A stretch of 35,094 nt of DNA from Smithella sp. (GTDB taxonomy: Bacteria > Desulfobacterota > Syntrophia > Syntrophales > Smithellaceae). This document shows positions 13,980 to 23,167 of this stretch, piece after piece; the stretch's first letter is position 1, and every line of letters starts with the position of its first letter. Position numbers and translations under genes: made by a program. Location of the stretch: assembly GCA_018056685.1 (NCBI GenBank), contig JAGPFC010000026.1, forward strand, positions 1 to 35,094, in the 5' to 3' direction. The notes under the pieces are model-generated. The model saw only the letters and a program-made list of their open reading frames with translations. It was not told where the DNA came from and made no database searches.

Positions 13980-14030
13980 TGAGCAGTTCCGTTCAATTCG
14001 TATTTTATTACATTGAAGAGTTATTTCTAA

Positions 14031-14057
14031 ATAATACCTACATTAAATGATAGTCAA
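14031..14057 (-). promoter_or_regulatory. Possible cas6 promoter
   Basis: Minus-strand TTGACT (14052-14057) and TATTAT (14031-14036) with a short 15-base spacer, or TTATTT at 17 bases. The region is AT-rich and lies about 55 bases before the TTG start of cas6. Confidence 0.35.
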
Positions 14058-14177
14058 GCAATATTTGCCGGAAATTGTATTTTTATGATCCTTTTGCTTA
14101 AAAAAATAACGGTAATTTTATTTCAGACAGAAACTGAAGAAATTTAAGGGGCAGTGCGGCATAATTGCAGTAAAAAA

Positions 14178-14209
14178 AATGGGTCACAGATTGTCATCTG
14201 TAACCCATT
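14178..14209 (-). terminator. Intrinsic terminator of the tRNA cluster
   Basis: AATGGGTCACAGAT (14178-14191) and ATCTGTAACCCATT (14196-14209) pair over 14 positions with one mismatch around a four-base loop. Read on the minus strand, the stem is followed by a run of Ts (As at 14172-14179 on the plus strand). It lies eight bases after the tRNA-Lys gene. Confidence 0.9.
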
Positions 14210-14217
14210 GATATAAT

Positions 14218-14293
14218 TGGTGAGCCCTGTCGGAATCGAACCGACAACCTAATGATTAAGAGTCATTTGCTCTGCCAGTTGAGCTAAGGGCCC
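14218..14293 (-). tRNA. tRNA-Lys (anticodon CTT)
   Basis: Full cloverleaf on the minus strand: acceptor GGGCCCT with AGGGCTC, D arm GCTC/GAGC, anticodon loop CTCTTAA and T arm GTCGG/CCGAC with TTCGATT. CCA is encoded (TGG at 14218-14220). It is the last tRNA of a four-gene cluster and is followed by a terminator. Confidence 0.97.
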
Positions 14294-14334
14294 TGAATGA
14301 TGTTCTATTGATAAAGAACCTTCTCTTTTTTATC

Positions 14335-14411
14335 TGGCACGCCCGGTAGGATTCGAACCTACGACCAACAGATTCGAAGTCTGCGACTCTATCCAGCTGA
14401 GCTACGGGCGC
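14335..14411 (-). tRNA. tRNA-Arg (anticodon TCG)
   Basis: Minus-strand cloverleaf with acceptor GCGCCCG against CGGGCGT (first pair G-U), anticodon stem GCAGA/TCTGT, loop CTTCGAA and T loop TTCGAAT. CCA is encoded. It reads CGN codons as part of the cluster Arg-His-Arg-Lys. Confidence 0.96.
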
Positions 14412-14431
14412 TCGTTTCCAACCATTATAAA

Positions 14432-14508
14432 TGGGGTGAGTGAAGGGATTTGAACCCTCAGCCTCCGGGGCCACAACCCGGCACTCTGACCAATTGAGCT
14501 ACACCCAC
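14432..14508 (-). tRNA. tRNA-His (anticodon GTG)
   Basis: Minus-strand cloverleaf: acceptor GTGGGTG with CACTCAC, anticodon loop TTGTGGC, T arm GAGGG/CCCTT. The discriminator is C73 and a G is present at position -1 (base 14509), the identity pair of tRNA-His. CCA is encoded. Confidence 0.97.
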
Positions 14509-14518
14509 CATTATCGCT

Positions 14519-14595
14519 TGGTGCGCCTGGAGGGATTCGAACTCTCGGCCCACGGATTAGAAGTCCGTTGCTCTATCCAACTGAGCTACAGGCGC
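14519..14595 (-). tRNA. tRNA-Arg (anticodon TCT)
   Basis: Minus-strand cloverleaf: acceptor GCGCCTG/CAGGCGC, D arm GCTC/GAGC, anticodon stem ACGGA/TCCGT, loop CTTCTAA. CCA is encoded. It is the first gene of the cluster, 31 bases from the -10 of the promoter. Confidence 0.97.
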
Positions 14596-14626
14596 ATTTT
14601 GTAACCTGTGCCTAAAAAGACTTGAC

Positions 14627-14655
14627 CTAATAGCCCCTCTTCCTCATTTTGTCAA
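14627..14655 (-). promoter_or_regulatory. Promoter of the four-tRNA operon
   Basis: Minus-strand -35 TTGACA (14650-14655, perfect), a 17-base spacer, and -10 TATTAG (14627-14632). No other gene lies between it and tRNA-Arg(TCT). Confidence 0.8.
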
Positions 14656-14698
14656 GATGAAAAGATACGCAAAGTGATTTTTTATCTTCCCGCGTCTC

Positions 14699-16435
14699 TC
14701 ATCTGACATAACCGGCTATGCCGTCAAATTTATAAATCTTTTTATTTAACTTTCCTCCCTGCGCGTCAATGGAATAAAAATAACGGCCTGTTGTCGGGCT
14801 ATACCAGCGATACAATTCTCTGGTGTTGGTCAGTTTTGATGTTGCGATGTTGCCGATCGCTCCTTCAGAGATGTAACCCCGCAAGTCTTTGCCGCCGCCG
14901 GTTGGGATGTAATGGTAGAAATGACTTCTTGTTTGTGGATTATACCAGCGATAGAAAGTTTTTGTGCCCGGCGTGTCGGCTTTAAACAACCGGAAAGCGA
15001 TGCCTTCCTTGACATATCTTCCCTGGATGATTCTTGATGTCTCCGACACAGGATCGGCCGTGTAAAGATAATCGCTGCCGTTGTAGTATCTGTAGATGTC
15101 AATAACCTTTGTAATATTTTCCGGCAGGATTTCCACAAATGTTTCCACAATCTCATCGCCGCCATTGGTGGCAAATAATATTTCATCCGCGTAATAACCG
15201 GGTGACATGGACCCGGGATTGAAAGAAACCGTCAGATAATTGGATTGCCTGGTTGTAGCTCCGGAATTGGGAAATATCTTCATACTGCCTTCCGGAAAAA
15301 AGGATGTGGCGACGCCTAATATCCTCACGCCTTCCAAAACCAACGGTGTGTCTTTACTATAGATATCCAGAACGTGAGCGCCGAAGTTGAGTTTGTCCGT
15401 CACAAATAATTCTCCCGAGTTTGCTTTTAATTCTTCCCATAATTCTATTTTATCAAGAGACGTTCCATTCAGGGATATGGCTAAATTGCCCTTCTCGGGA
15501 TACACGGCAAAATAAAGAATAATGCCGGCTCCCATAAAGTTGATTCTGATATTGTTGACGCCTTGTTCACACGCGGGATAGCCGTTGCTGTTCGTCCATT
15601 TGCCGGTTAATTTAATGATATCTTTTAAAGAGGGAGGCACATTATAAATTTCACCGGTTGCTTCGTTATTCGCAAACGATACATATCGGCCTCTTTTGAG
15701 GAGAACGGCAATATCATCTGTGCCATGCTTCGGCATTGAAACAGACCATTTCAGCATTTCCCTGCCGGTGTTGTTTAAAATGATTTTTTTGGTTACACTC
15801 TTACCGGGCAGAATGCTTCCCATATCCAGTCTTTGGGGATTCAAACTGATCGCCGGAGACGTTTGAGTATAGGCAATGTTGAAGGAAACATAAATTCCCT
15901 TTTGTTCATGATTAAAGTTAAATTTGATTTCTTCCTTATACGTACCGACGGATAGTTCTTTGGTGCAGATAAGTCTTTTATCCCCATATTCGATGGTCAT
16001 TTCCACATCGCCGTAAGCACTTTTCCTGTTGGTTTCATGGTCCGGTAACTCTTTCGGTAATAACCTGACTTCCACTCGTATATTTCCCTGTTCTTTTTCG
16101 AGGACGCCGGATAACTGCTGTTCTTGATGCTTCAGCCAACCTTCCGGTCCCCGGGTGGACCAGGTCATCATTTCGGATTTCGTGTTTTTCAGTGTAACGG
16201 TTCCTTCACCGGATTTGTCAAAAGTAATCAGGCCAAGTTTAAGTTCCGAAGGAGTGATCATCAAAGCCGGTTGTGGCTGCCTCGACTCTTTACTGACTGT
16301 TTTTTGAGTTTTCTGCTGAACAGGGATCACGGCTTTTACCGGACCGGCAACGATTTCAGAAAAGCTGATAAACGGAACAATGAACAGGATTGCTATCGTT
16401 ATGATATATACATAAGATTTTTTTATACCGCACAT
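14699..16435 (-). CDS. Secreted multidomain protein with DUF5648-like C-terminus
   Basis: A 578-residue exported protein. The first 30 residues form a signal peptide (short basic start GIKKS, hydrophobic core YIITIAILFIVPFISF). Two immunoglobulin-like repeats of the BACON or choice-of-anchor type follow: PALMITPSELKLGLITFDKSGEGTVTL... and PAISLNPQRLDMGSILPGKSVTKKI..., each with a conserved Trp (WSTRGPEGW, LKWSV). The middle reads as a beta-rich domain. The C-terminal 140 residues hold three copies of a Tyr/Trp-rich unit (YRYYNGSDYLYT, FYRWYNPQTRSHFYHY, LYRWYSPTTGRYFYS), the pattern of DUF5648, found in extracellular and cell-surface proteins. I chose the ATG at 16435, which has AAGAGG before it and leads straight into the signal peptide, over an in-frame start 36 codons upstream. 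Function unknown; carbohydrate or surface binding is a guess. Confidence 0.75.
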   Translation of the reverse strand: MCGIKKSYVYIITIAILFIVPFISFSEIVAGPVKAVIPVQQKTQKTVSKESRQPQPALMITPSELKLGLITFDKSGEGTVTLKNTKSEMMTWSTRGPEGWLKHQEQQLSGVLEKEQGNIRVEVRLLPKELPDHETNRKSAYGDVEMTIEYGDKRLICTKELSVGTYKEEIKFNFNHEQKGIYVSFNIAYTQTSPAISLNPQRLDMGSILPGKSVTKKIILNNTGREMLKWSVSMPKHGTDDIAVLLKRGRYVSFANNEATGEIYNVPPSLKDIIKLTGKWTNSNGYPACEQGVNNIRINFMGAGIILYFAVYPEKGNLAISLNGTSLDKIELWEELKANSGELFVTDKLNFGAHVLDIYSKDTPLVLEGVRILGVATSFFPEGSMKIFPNSGATTRQSNYLTVSFNPGSMSPGYYADEILFATNGGDEIVETFVEILPENITKVIDIYRYYNGSDYLYTADPVSETSRIIQGRYVKEGIAFRLFKADTPGTKTFYRWYNPQTRSHFYHYIPTGGGKDLRGYISEGAIGNIATSKLTNTRELYRWYSPTTGRYFYSIDAQGGKLNKKIYKFDGIAGYVR

Positions 16436-16651
16436 AAATACCTCTTGGAATTTTGAAGGTTTTCTAACGCAAAGCATAAAATTAAGCAACTGTTTTCGGG
16501 ATTGCATCTTCTTCGAAAAAAACTTGACACGCGGTTTTAACAAGATGTAGCTTGCTGAAAATTTTCTTTTAACCGGTCGGAAGAGTTTTTTAAACAGAGC
16601 AACAATAAAATGTGTATCACCCTTTTGATGATCTTTGCGGTTTAGAAATGT

Positions 16652-17788
16652 ATGACTGCTGACAATTTAGAATATTGGATCGCGCTGAAATCGGTTCTCG
16701 GCATCGGCAACGTTACCTTCTCCGCGCTGGTGGACCGGTTTCAATCCCTGCCGGCCATTTTCAGCGCCACGGTTGGGGAATTAAAAGAAATCAAGGGAAT
16801 TTCCGGTAAAATCGCCCTGGCGATTGTCAATTTTAAAGACTGGGATAAAGTTAAAGCAGAACTTGAACTTCTCGATAAAAAGAAAGTTGATATAATAACT
16901 TATCAGGATGAACTATATCCACAAAAGCTGCTGACCATCTATGACCGCCCTCCTTATATATATGTGCGCGGAAAACTGTCTTCCGACGACATCAATGTGG
17001 CCATCGTGGGCTCCAGGGCGGCCACGACTTACGGCAAATATACCACTGAAAAACTAAGCCGGGAGATGGCGTTCAAGGGCTTAACGGTCGTCAGCGGAAT
17101 GGCCAGAGGCATCGATTCCGCGGCGCACCGGGGAGCGATCAGCGCGCATGGACGGACGGTAGCAATTCTGGGCAGCGGTCTGGATGTTATTTATCCGCCG
17201 GAAAATAAAAAACTGTTTGAAGAAATTATTGAAAACGGCGCCGCGGTCTCTGAATTTCCACTGGGGACTCCGCCACGTTCGCCCAATTTTCCGGCGCGTA
17301 ACCGAATTATCAGCGGCATGTCCTATGGCGTGGTGATTGTGGAGGCGGGTGAAAAAAGCGGTTCGCTGATTACGGCGCGGTTGGCGCTGGAACAGGGACG
17401 GGAGGTTTTTGCCGTACCTGGAAGCATCGATTCCGCGGGCTCCCGGGGCACGAATAAATTAATCAAACAGGGGGCGAAGCTGATTGAGAATACGGATGAT
17501 ATCCTGGAGGAGATCGCGCCCCAGATCGAACAAAAAACATTAAAAGCCGCCAGCATTCCGCGCGCGCAAAGCGTCACGCCGCCAAACGTTGGGCGAAAAC
17601 AGGCGGAAAATCTAAATGGACAGGAAAAGACCATATTCGATGCTGTCTTACCGGGACGCATTCATATTGACGATTTGATTGCCGCCACCGGATTGTCATC
17701 CGCGGAGCTTTTGAGTTCGCTGACCACCATGGAATTAAAAGGTATTATTGCCCAGCATCCCGGAAAATTCTTTTCCGTGAAAAAATAA
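16652..17788 (+). CDS. dprA: DNA processing protein DprA
   Basis: DprA (Smf) loads RecA onto incoming single-stranded DNA during natural transformation. It is also widespread in non-competent bacteria. The 378-residue protein has an N-terminal helix-hairpin-helix region (SVLGIGNVTFSAL, ELKEIKGISGKIA), then the Rossmann-like domain with NVAIVGSRAATTYG at about 115-128, VVSGMARGIDSAAHRGA at 146-162, GSGLDVIYPPEN at 174-185 and SLITARLALEQGREVFAVPG further on. A C-terminal winged-helix (DLIAATGLSSAELLSSLTTMELKG) follows. All core motifs are complete. No strong ribosome-binding site is visible before the ATG. topA follows 77 bases downstream on the same strand, a common pairing. Confidence 0.96.
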   Translation: MTADNLEYWIALKSVLGIGNVTFSALVDRFQSLPAIFSATVGELKEIKGISGKIALAIVNFKDWDKVKAELELLDKKKVDIITYQDELYPQKLLTIYDRPPYIYVRGKLSSDDINVAIVGSRAATTYGKYTTEKLSREMAFKGLTVVSGMARGIDSAAHRGAISAHGRTVAILGSGLDVIYPPENKKLFEEIIENGAAVSEFPLGTPPRSPNFPARNRIISGMSYGVVIVEAGEKSGSLITARLALEQGREVFAVPGSIDSAGSRGTNKLIKQGAKLIENTDDILEEIAPQIEQKTLKAASIPRAQSVTPPNVGRKQAENLNGQEKTIFDAVLPGRIHIDDLIAATGLSSAELLSSLTTMELKGIIAQHPGKFFSVKK

Positions 17789-17865
17789 ATATCTTTACAA
17801 AAAAGCTTCTTCCATTTATAGGGGCGGCGAAAATTATTTTTTATTCATAAAAGGAAACAATATTT

Positions 17866-20193
17866 ATGGCGAATTCCCTGGTCATTGTGGAATCTCCCAC
17901 GAAAGTTAAAACCATTAAAAAATTTCTCGGCGCCGATTTCAACGCAGTGGCCTCCATGGGCCATATCAAAGATCTGCCCAAAAGCAAACTGGGCATTGAC
18001 CTGGAAAAGGATTTCGAGCCGACCTACAATGTCATCGAGACCAAAAAGAAAACCATTGATGATTTGAAAAAAGCGGCCAGGAACGTGGAAAATATCTACC
18101 TGGCTCCCGACCCTGACCGCGAAGGGGAAGCGATTGCCTGGCATATCGCGGAAGTCATCAACACAAAAAATAAAAATGTCTATCGGGTCCTCTTCAACGA
18201 TTTGACAAAAGATACCGTAACCGAAGCCATCAAAAATCCTTTGCAGCTTGATTTTAATAAATATGAAGCGCAGCAGACAAGACGCATTCTGGACCGGCTG
18301 GTCGGCTATCAGATCAGTCCCGTCTTGTGGGAAAAGGTCAAGAGAGGCTTGAGCGCGGGGCGCGTGCAGTCCGTCGCCGTGCGGATGATTTGCGACCGGG
18401 AGGAAGAAATCAATAAGTTCGTTCCGGAAGAATACTGGAATCTCATCGCGCAATTCGAGGGGAAAAATCCTCCTCCTTTTGAAGCGAAATTAATTAAAAT
18501 TGAAGGCAGGAAGGCGAAAGTCACCACCGGCGAACAGGCCGCGAAACTGGCCGCCGAAATAAAACAGGCGGAATTCATCGTGGAAAAGCTGGAGAAGAAA
18601 GCGGTCAAACGCTCGGCGCCGCCGCCCTTCACCACCAGCAAGCTGCAGCAGGAAGCCTCCCGCTGGTTACGTTTTTCAGCGAAGAAAACCATGATGGTCG
18701 CTCAAAAACTATACGAAGGCATTGAACTGGGCCAGGAAGGTTCCGTGGGTCTGATTACCTACATGAGAACCGATTCCTACCGGATCGCCGAGGAAGCCCT
18801 GAAAGAGGTGCGGGATTACATCAAAGAAAATTATTCATCCGATTATCTGCCGCATAAGCCTCATTTATACAAAAACGCGCAAAAAGCGCAGGATGCCCAC
18901 GAGGCGATTCGTCCCTCAAAAATGTCCTACAACCCCAGGGACATCAAGGGCTATCTGACACCCGATCAATTCAAGCTCTATCAGTTGATCTGGAACCGGT
19001 TTGTCGCCAGCCAGATGAATCCGGCGATTCTCGATCAGACGACGATTGACATTGCCGGAGCCAACTGCATCTTCCGTGCGCAGGGACAGGTCATGAAATT
19101 CCCCGGCTTTACGATTGTTTATACGGAAGGCAAGGATGAGAAGGAAGAGGAAAACGGCGGCGACAAGCTTCTGCCGGAAATCAGTGAAAAAGAGAAGCTG
19201 AAGCTGCTCAATCTGAACACGGAACAAAAATTCACGCAGCCGCCGCCGCGCTTTTCGGAAGCGTCACTGGTGCGCGAACTGGAGGAAAAGGGCATCGGAC
19301 GTCCCAGCACGTATGCCACCATTCTTTCGACCATTCAGGATCGCGAATATGTCCGTCTGGAAAAAGGGAAATTTTATCCCTCGGAACTGGGGATGACGGT
19401 GACGCGACTGCTGATAAAAAGTTTCCCGTCCATTCTGGATCTCGCCTTCACCGCGGACATGGAAAACAAGCTTGACGCCATCGAAAACGGCGAACGGAAA
19501 AGAGTCGAGACGCTGAAAAATTTTTATGAGCTTTTTGACGCTGAACTGAAAAAAGCCAAAACGGATATGGAAAACATCAAGACAAAAGAAACGCCGACCG
19601 ATCTGATCTGTGAAAAATGCGATTCCCCGATGGTCATCAAGTGGGGGAAAAACGGAAAATTCCTTTGTTGTTCCAATTATCCCAAATGCAAAAACACCAT
19701 GAATTTCACCCATGATGAAAATGGAAAGGTAAAGCACGTGGAAACCATAACAACAGATGTCAAATGCAATAAGTGCGGCAAACCGATGATCGTCAAGGAA
19801 GGACGTTTCGGGCAGTTTCTGGCCTGCTCGGGCTATCCGGAGTGTAAAAATACCATGAACGCGACGAAAAACGAGAACGGAGATATAGTCGCCCAGGAAG
19901 CGCCGACCACGGATGAGGTTTGCGAACTGTGCGGCAAGCCCATGGCCATCAAACGCGGTCGCTACGGCCAGTTCCTCGGATGCACCGGTTATCCCGAATG
20001 CAAAAATATCAAAAAGATGGGGAAAGACGGCAAAGTGACCAAGGCGGAACCGGTCTTATCGGATGAAAACTGTGATCTCTGCGGCAAGCCCATGGCCATC
20101 AAACGCGGCCGCTACGGCCAGTTCCTCGGATGCACCGGTTATCCCGAATGCAAAAACATCAAGAAAATGTCCAAGACGCAATCAACAGAATGA
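17866..20193 (+). CDS. topA: DNA topoisomerase I (type IA) with four C-terminal zinc fingers
   Basis: Type IA topoisomerase of 775 residues that relaxes negative supercoils. The Toprim domain starts [13 protein letters not shown] and contains [12 protein letters not shown] at about 82-93 with the metal-binding acidic residues. The active-site tyrosine is Tyr299 in [12 protein letters not shown]. The C-terminus carries four Cys4 zinc fingers of the form C-x-x-C...C-x5-C, from about residue 583 on. The last two fingers are near-identical at DNA level with a 150-base period (19930-20019 against 20080-20169, a handful of differences), a sign of recent tandem duplication. AAGGAAA precedes the ATG. 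The stop codon overlaps the ATG of trmFO. Confidence 0.98.
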   Translation: MANSLVIVESPTKVKTIKKFLGADFNAVASMGHIKDLPKSKLGIDLEKDFEPTYNVIETKKKTIDDLKKAARNVENIYLAPDPDREGEAIAWHIAEVINTKNKNVYRVLFNDLTKDTVTEAIKNPLQLDFNKYEAQQTRRILDRLVGYQISPVLWEKVKRGLSAGRVQSVAVRMICDREEEINKFVPEEYWNLIAQFEGKNPPPFEAKLIKIEGRKAKVTTGEQAAKLAAEIKQAEFIVEKLEKKAVKRSAPPPFTTSKLQQEASRWLRFSAKKTMMVAQKLYEGIELGQEGSVGLITYMRTDSYRIAEEALKEVRDYIKENYSSDYLPHKPHLYKNAQKAQDAHEAIRPSKMSYNPRDIKGYLTPDQFKLYQLIWNRFVASQMNPAILDQTTIDIAGANCIFRAQGQVMKFPGFTIVYTEGKDEKEEENGGDKLLPEISEKEKLKLLNLNTEQKFTQPPPRFSEASLVRELEEKGIGRPSTYATILSTIQDREYVRLEKGKFYPSELGMTVTRLLIKSFPSILDLAFTADMENKLDAIENGERKRVETLKNFYELFDAELKKAKTDMENIKTKETPTDLICEKCDSPMVIKWGKNGKFLCCSNYPKCKNTMNFTHDENGKVKHVETITTDVKCNKCGKPMIVKEGRFGQFLACSGYPECKNTMNATKNENGDIVAQEAPTTDEVCELCGKPMAIKRGRYGQFLGCTGYPECKNIKKMGKDGKVTKAEPVLSDENCDLCGKPMAIKRGRYGQFLGCTGYPECKNIKKMSKTQSTE

Positions 20194-21512
20194 GCACTGC
20201 TCCCGTGGTCATCATCGGCGGCGGTCTGGCCGGTTGCGAAGCCGCCTGGCAGCTCCTGCGGCGAGGTCACAGCGTTCATCTGTGCGAAATGAAACCGCAG
20301 ACGTTTTCTCCCGCCCACAAAATGGAACACCTGGCTGAACTGGTCTGCAGCAACTCCCTCAAATCCAACAGCCTGGACAATGCGTCCGGACTCCTGAAAG
20401 AAGAAATGCGCCGCCTGCATTCTTTAATCATGATGGCTGCGGATGTCACGACGGTGGCCGCGGGTTCCGCGCTTGCTGTGGACCGTCTGCAATTCGCCTG
20501 TGAAGTAGAAGCCAGACTCCATCAACAAAAGAATTTCACATTGAGCCGGATGGAAGTTACAACCATTCCGCCAGACGCTTTAACGATCATTGCCACCGGC
20601 CCGCTGACTTCCGACGCCCTCGCAAGGGAAATTACCCGGATGCTCGACAATTCCTATCTCTATTTTTATGACGCTATCGCGCCGATCATCGAAGCCGATT
20701 CCATTCAAATGGATAAGGTTTTCTGGGCGTCGCGCTATGATAAAGGAACGCCGGATTATCTGAATTGCCCGCTGAACAAAGAAGAATACGAACGCCTGCG
20801 GCAGGAATTGCTGACCGGAGAAAAGGTTGCCGCGAAACCGTTTGAAGAAGTCCGTCATTTTGAAAGCTGTCTTCCGGTGGAAGTGCTGGCGGCCCGCGGC
20901 GAAAAAAGCCTGGCTTTCGGTCCGATGAAACCCGTGGGCCTCGTCAATCCCCAAACGGGAAAAATCCCGTATGCTGTTGTGCAATTGCGCCGGGAAAATA
21001 CAGCCGGAACACTTTTCAATATGGTCGGTTTTCAAACCAAACTGACCTGGCCGGAACAGCGGCGGGTCTTCCGGCTCATCCCCGGACTGGAAAACGCTGA
21101 ATTCGCCCGCTACGGCAGCATTCATCGCAATACATTCATTCACTCCCCTTCCCTGTTGCTTCCGTCTCTGCAACTGAAAAGTCATGAAAATATTTTCTTC
21201 GCCGGTCAGATGACCGGGGTGGAGGGATATGTTGAGTCGGCGGCGATGGGTCTGCTGGCCGGACTGAACGCCGCGTTGACGATCGAAGGACGAAACCCCG
21301 AACCACCTCCGCTTCAAACCGCGCTGGGTGCCTTGCTGCATTACATCACCTCGCCTGATCATGCCGGTAATTTTCAGCCGATGAATATTAATTTCGGATT
21401 GCTCGGCGCCGCACCGGCAGGAAAAATGCGGAAGAAAGAGCGGAACGCGCTAATCGTCCATCAGGCTTTACAAGCTTTGCATCAATGGATGGAACGTCAG
21501 AAACTTGCTTAA
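20190..21512 (+). CDS. trmFO: Methylenetetrahydrofolate-tRNA-(uracil-54-C5)-methyltransferase TrmFO
   Basis: TrmFO is a folate- and FAD-dependent enzyme that makes ribothymidine at position 54 of tRNA in most non-enteric bacteria. The 440-residue protein begins [19 protein letters not shown], a dinucleotide-binding motif. It continues with [13 protein letters not shown] and [23 protein letters not shown], both hallmarks of the family, and later [20 protein letters not shown]. The start is taken at 20190 because the ATG overlaps the topA stop (ATGA) and leads directly into the FAD motif. A longer frame beginning at 20130 would lie inside the last topA zinc finger. Translation is probably coupled to topA. 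Confidence 0.96.
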   Translation: MSTAPVVIIGGGLAGCEAAWQLLRRGHSVHLCEMKPQTFSPAHKMEHLAELVCSNSLKSNSLDNASGLLKEEMRRLHSLIMMAADVTTVAAGSALAVDRLQFACEVEARLHQQKNFTLSRMEVTTIPPDALTIIATGPLTSDALAREITRMLDNSYLYFYDAIAPIIEADSIQMDKVFWASRYDKGTPDYLNCPLNKEEYERLRQELLTGEKVAAKPFEEVRHFESCLPVEVLAARGEKSLAFGPMKPVGLVNPQTGKIPYAVVQLRRENTAGTLFNMVGFQTKLTWPEQRRVFRLIPGLENAEFARYGSIHRNTFIHSPSLLLPSLQLKSHENIFFAGQMTGVEGYVESAAMGLLAGLNAALTIEGRNPEPPPLQTALGALLHYITSPDHAGNFQPMNINFGLLGAAPAGKMRKKERNALIVHQALQALHQWMERQKLA

Positions 21513-21533
21513 TCTTCGCAACCATATATTCTA

Positions 21534-21562
21534 TTGACACAAACCGATACTTCTCTTATACT
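21534..21562 (+). promoter_or_regulatory. Promoter of the NDK-domain gene
   Basis: -35 TTGACA (21534-21539, perfect), a 17-base spacer and -10 TATACT (21557-21562). The 19-base palindrome that follows sits at the predicted transcription start. Confidence 0.8.
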
Positions 21563-21570
21563 TCGCGCGC

Positions 21571-21589
21571 TTTAAACAAGTTGTTTAAA
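21571..21589. promoter_or_regulatory. 19-base palindrome at the transcription start of the NDK-domain gene
   Basis: TTTAAACAAGTTGTTTAAA is a perfect inverted repeat of nine-base arms around a central G. It starts nine bases after the -10, so it overlaps or immediately follows the +1 position, where a repressor site or a 5' mRNA hairpin would be effective. Confidence 0.55.
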
Positions 21590-21632
21590 CAGTAGAATTT
21601 AATTTACGACACAGAAAACAAGGAGAATATCC

Positions 21633-22373
21633 ATGTCTGAACAAAACAGAGAAAGTTCGCTTGTCCTGATAAAACCGGATGCCATGAAAAATTCATTGAC
21701 CGGTTACATCCTTTCGCAGTTTTCCGAATTTCATACCGGCCTGCGCTTTGCGGCACTCAAGGTCGTTGCCGTTAATCTCGCGTTGGCTGAAGAACATTAC
21801 GCGGAACATAAAGGAAAATTTTTCTATCCTTCCCTGCTGGATTATATTCGCGGTTACCTGCATTATCCGGATGAGCCGTCAAGGCGCAGAGTCATCGCGA
21901 TCATCTATCGGGGACCGAACGCGATCAAGCATATCCGCGAAATCTGCGGCAACACCAATCCGCACGACGCCAGAGAGCAGCGGCCCGGCTGCATTCGCGC
22001 GCTGGGAAGCGTCATTCCGCTGTATGATGAGAAGGGTAAATTTATCGGTGACCGGTCGGACAATCTGATTCACGCATCCGCCAACGCGCAGGATGCCGAA
22101 CGCGAAATTAAACTGTGGTTCCTGCCCACGGATATTCCCCCTACTGTGCGCAGTTTCCCCACCGAAAACAGCAAAGAATACTTCTATTACAAAAACGGCA
22201 CTGTCAGTTCGGAATACACACCGGGTAGTTTCTGTTTCATTGCTCCCGGTCACATTGTCTGGAAATCCGACATGAAAGTTCTGCGGCAGATTATCAAAGG
22301 CAAGAAGCAGGATTATTCAACAAATGCGGTTATTGCCAAATACCTGATTAACAAGGAAATTGAAGATACTTGA
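21633..22373 (+). CDS. Nucleoside-diphosphate kinase-domain protein, extended
   Basis: A 246-residue protein with an N-terminal nucleoside-diphosphate kinase fold. The motifs present are SLVLIKPDAMKN, EEHYAEHKGKFFY, GPNAIKHIREICGNTNPHDAREQRPGCIRALGSV and NLIHASANAQDAEREIKLWF. The last contains the catalytic histidine that carries phosphate between nucleotides. Ordinary NDKs have about 140 residues. This one carries insertions (for example around DEPSRRR and PLYDEKGKFIGDR) and a C-terminal tail of about 75 residues (from LPTDIPPTVRS) that I do not recognise. It may balance NTP pools or serve a related kinase role. The ATG has AAGGAGA upstream. It is monocistronic with its own promoter and a bidirectional terminator behind it. 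Confidence 0.82.
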   Translation: MSEQNRESSLVLIKPDAMKNSLTGYILSQFSEFHTGLRFAALKVVAVNLALAEEHYAEHKGKFFYPSLLDYIRGYLHYPDEPSRRRVIAIIYRGPNAIKHIREICGNTNPHDAREQRPGCIRALGSVIPLYDEKGKFIGDRSDNLIHASANAQDAEREIKLWFLPTDIPPTVRSFPTENSKEYFYYKNGTVSSEYTPGSFCFIAPGHIVWKSDMKVLRQIIKGKKQDYSTNAVIAKYLINKEIEDT

Positions 22374-22400
22374 TTTTTTTGAAGGCGGTATATACAGAAA

Positions 22401-22434
22401 GAAAACCGGATGTCAGGTTGAACATCCGGTTTTC
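22401..22434. terminator. Bidirectional intrinsic terminator
   Basis: GAAAACCGGATGT (22401-22413) pairs perfectly with ACATCCGGTTTTC (22422-22434) around an eight-base loop. T-rich sequence flanks it on the right and A-rich on the left, so it can end both the NDK-domain gene (plus) and the lipoprotein gene (minus). Confidence 0.85.
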
Positions 22435-22483
22435 TTATATGACGTCATGGAGCAATTTCAGCGACTGTTGGGAAACATCCCTT

Positions 22484-22948
22484 TCAGTCGCTTATTCTTT
22501 TGTATGTTTTCCAGCCTTCGGATAAACCAAGTCCCTTGTATTTCTCTCTGGTCTGCTCATCCGGGTATTTGAAATAATACTGGTAACTGCTTTTTTTAAT
22601 TTTCCGGACATCTACTTTGGACACACTCTTGTTCTGACTCCACGTTCCTTCCTGGGCAATCAGACGACGCTGCGTATCATAGGAAACAAGCTGTTTGTTT
22701 TCCACCTTATATTTCCCCCTTAATTCTTCAAGGGCAGCGTTGTTCTGAAAATTTGTTGCTTCATAAGTTCCATTGGCATTGTAGCGAACTCGTTGTTTCA
22801 GGACGATCAATTGTCCCGCGTATTTAATATCGTGACTGATTTCATACAGCCCGGGATGAATGGAATTCAATTCCGGCTCATCCTTGCCGCACGCAACAAC
22901 AATCATTGCCACTGCAACAATCAATAACCAGTATGATATTTTTTTCAT
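22484..22948 (-). CDS. Small lipoprotein of unknown function
   Basis: A 154-residue protein with a lipoprotein signal peptide: basic MKKIS, hydrophobic WLLIVAVAMIVVA and the lipobox Cys at about residue 20 (VVAC-GKDEPE). The mature part looks beta-rich: HPGLYEISHDIKYAG, VRYNANGTYEATN, LRGKYKVENKQLVSYD, and GTWSQNKSVSKVDV. This pattern of repeated short strands resembles small periplasmic lipocalin-like or DUF domains that report growth of a substrate-free barrel. I cannot assign a family. It is convergent with the NDK-domain gene and shares its terminator. An Asp or Gly after the Cys would affect inner-membrane retention; here the residue is Gly. Confidence 0.75.
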   Translation of the reverse strand: MKKISYWLLIVAVAMIVVACGKDEPELNSIHPGLYEISHDIKYAGQLIVLKQRVRYNANGTYEATNFQNNAALEELRGKYKVENKQLVSYDTQRRLIAQEGTWSQNKSVSKVDVRKIKKSSYQYYFKYPDEQTREKYKGLGLSEGWKTYKRISD

Positions 22949-23167
22949 GCCTGTTGACTCCTTTATCCGATCATGATCCTGTAGATTTATCCTTCAGCAA
23001 ATCCTGATTCGTCTTAACCGATATGCGCAAGATGTTCCTTTTTTGCGGGGCTAAAAAAACAAACAACGATATTTTTGTCAAGATTTTATTTGACGGATCA
23101 ATAACGTTTCATGTTCTGAATGAAATCATTTATATCTTAACCGTCGTATTAAACAATTTGCTTTTTA

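Noticed and set aside
16436..16543. Thirty-six-codon N-terminal extension of the secreted protein
   Set aside because: It would put a long basic stretch before the signal peptide, and the ATG at 16435 has a good ribosome-binding site.
16524..16552. Promoter for dprA with TTGACA at 16524-16529
   Set aside because: The matching -10 position (GTAGCT) is too far from consensus.
20130..20189. Upstream ATG for trmFO within topA
   Set aside because: It would encode 20 residues out of frame with the topA zinc finger and before the FAD motif, whereas the ATGA overlap start at 20190 fits the family.
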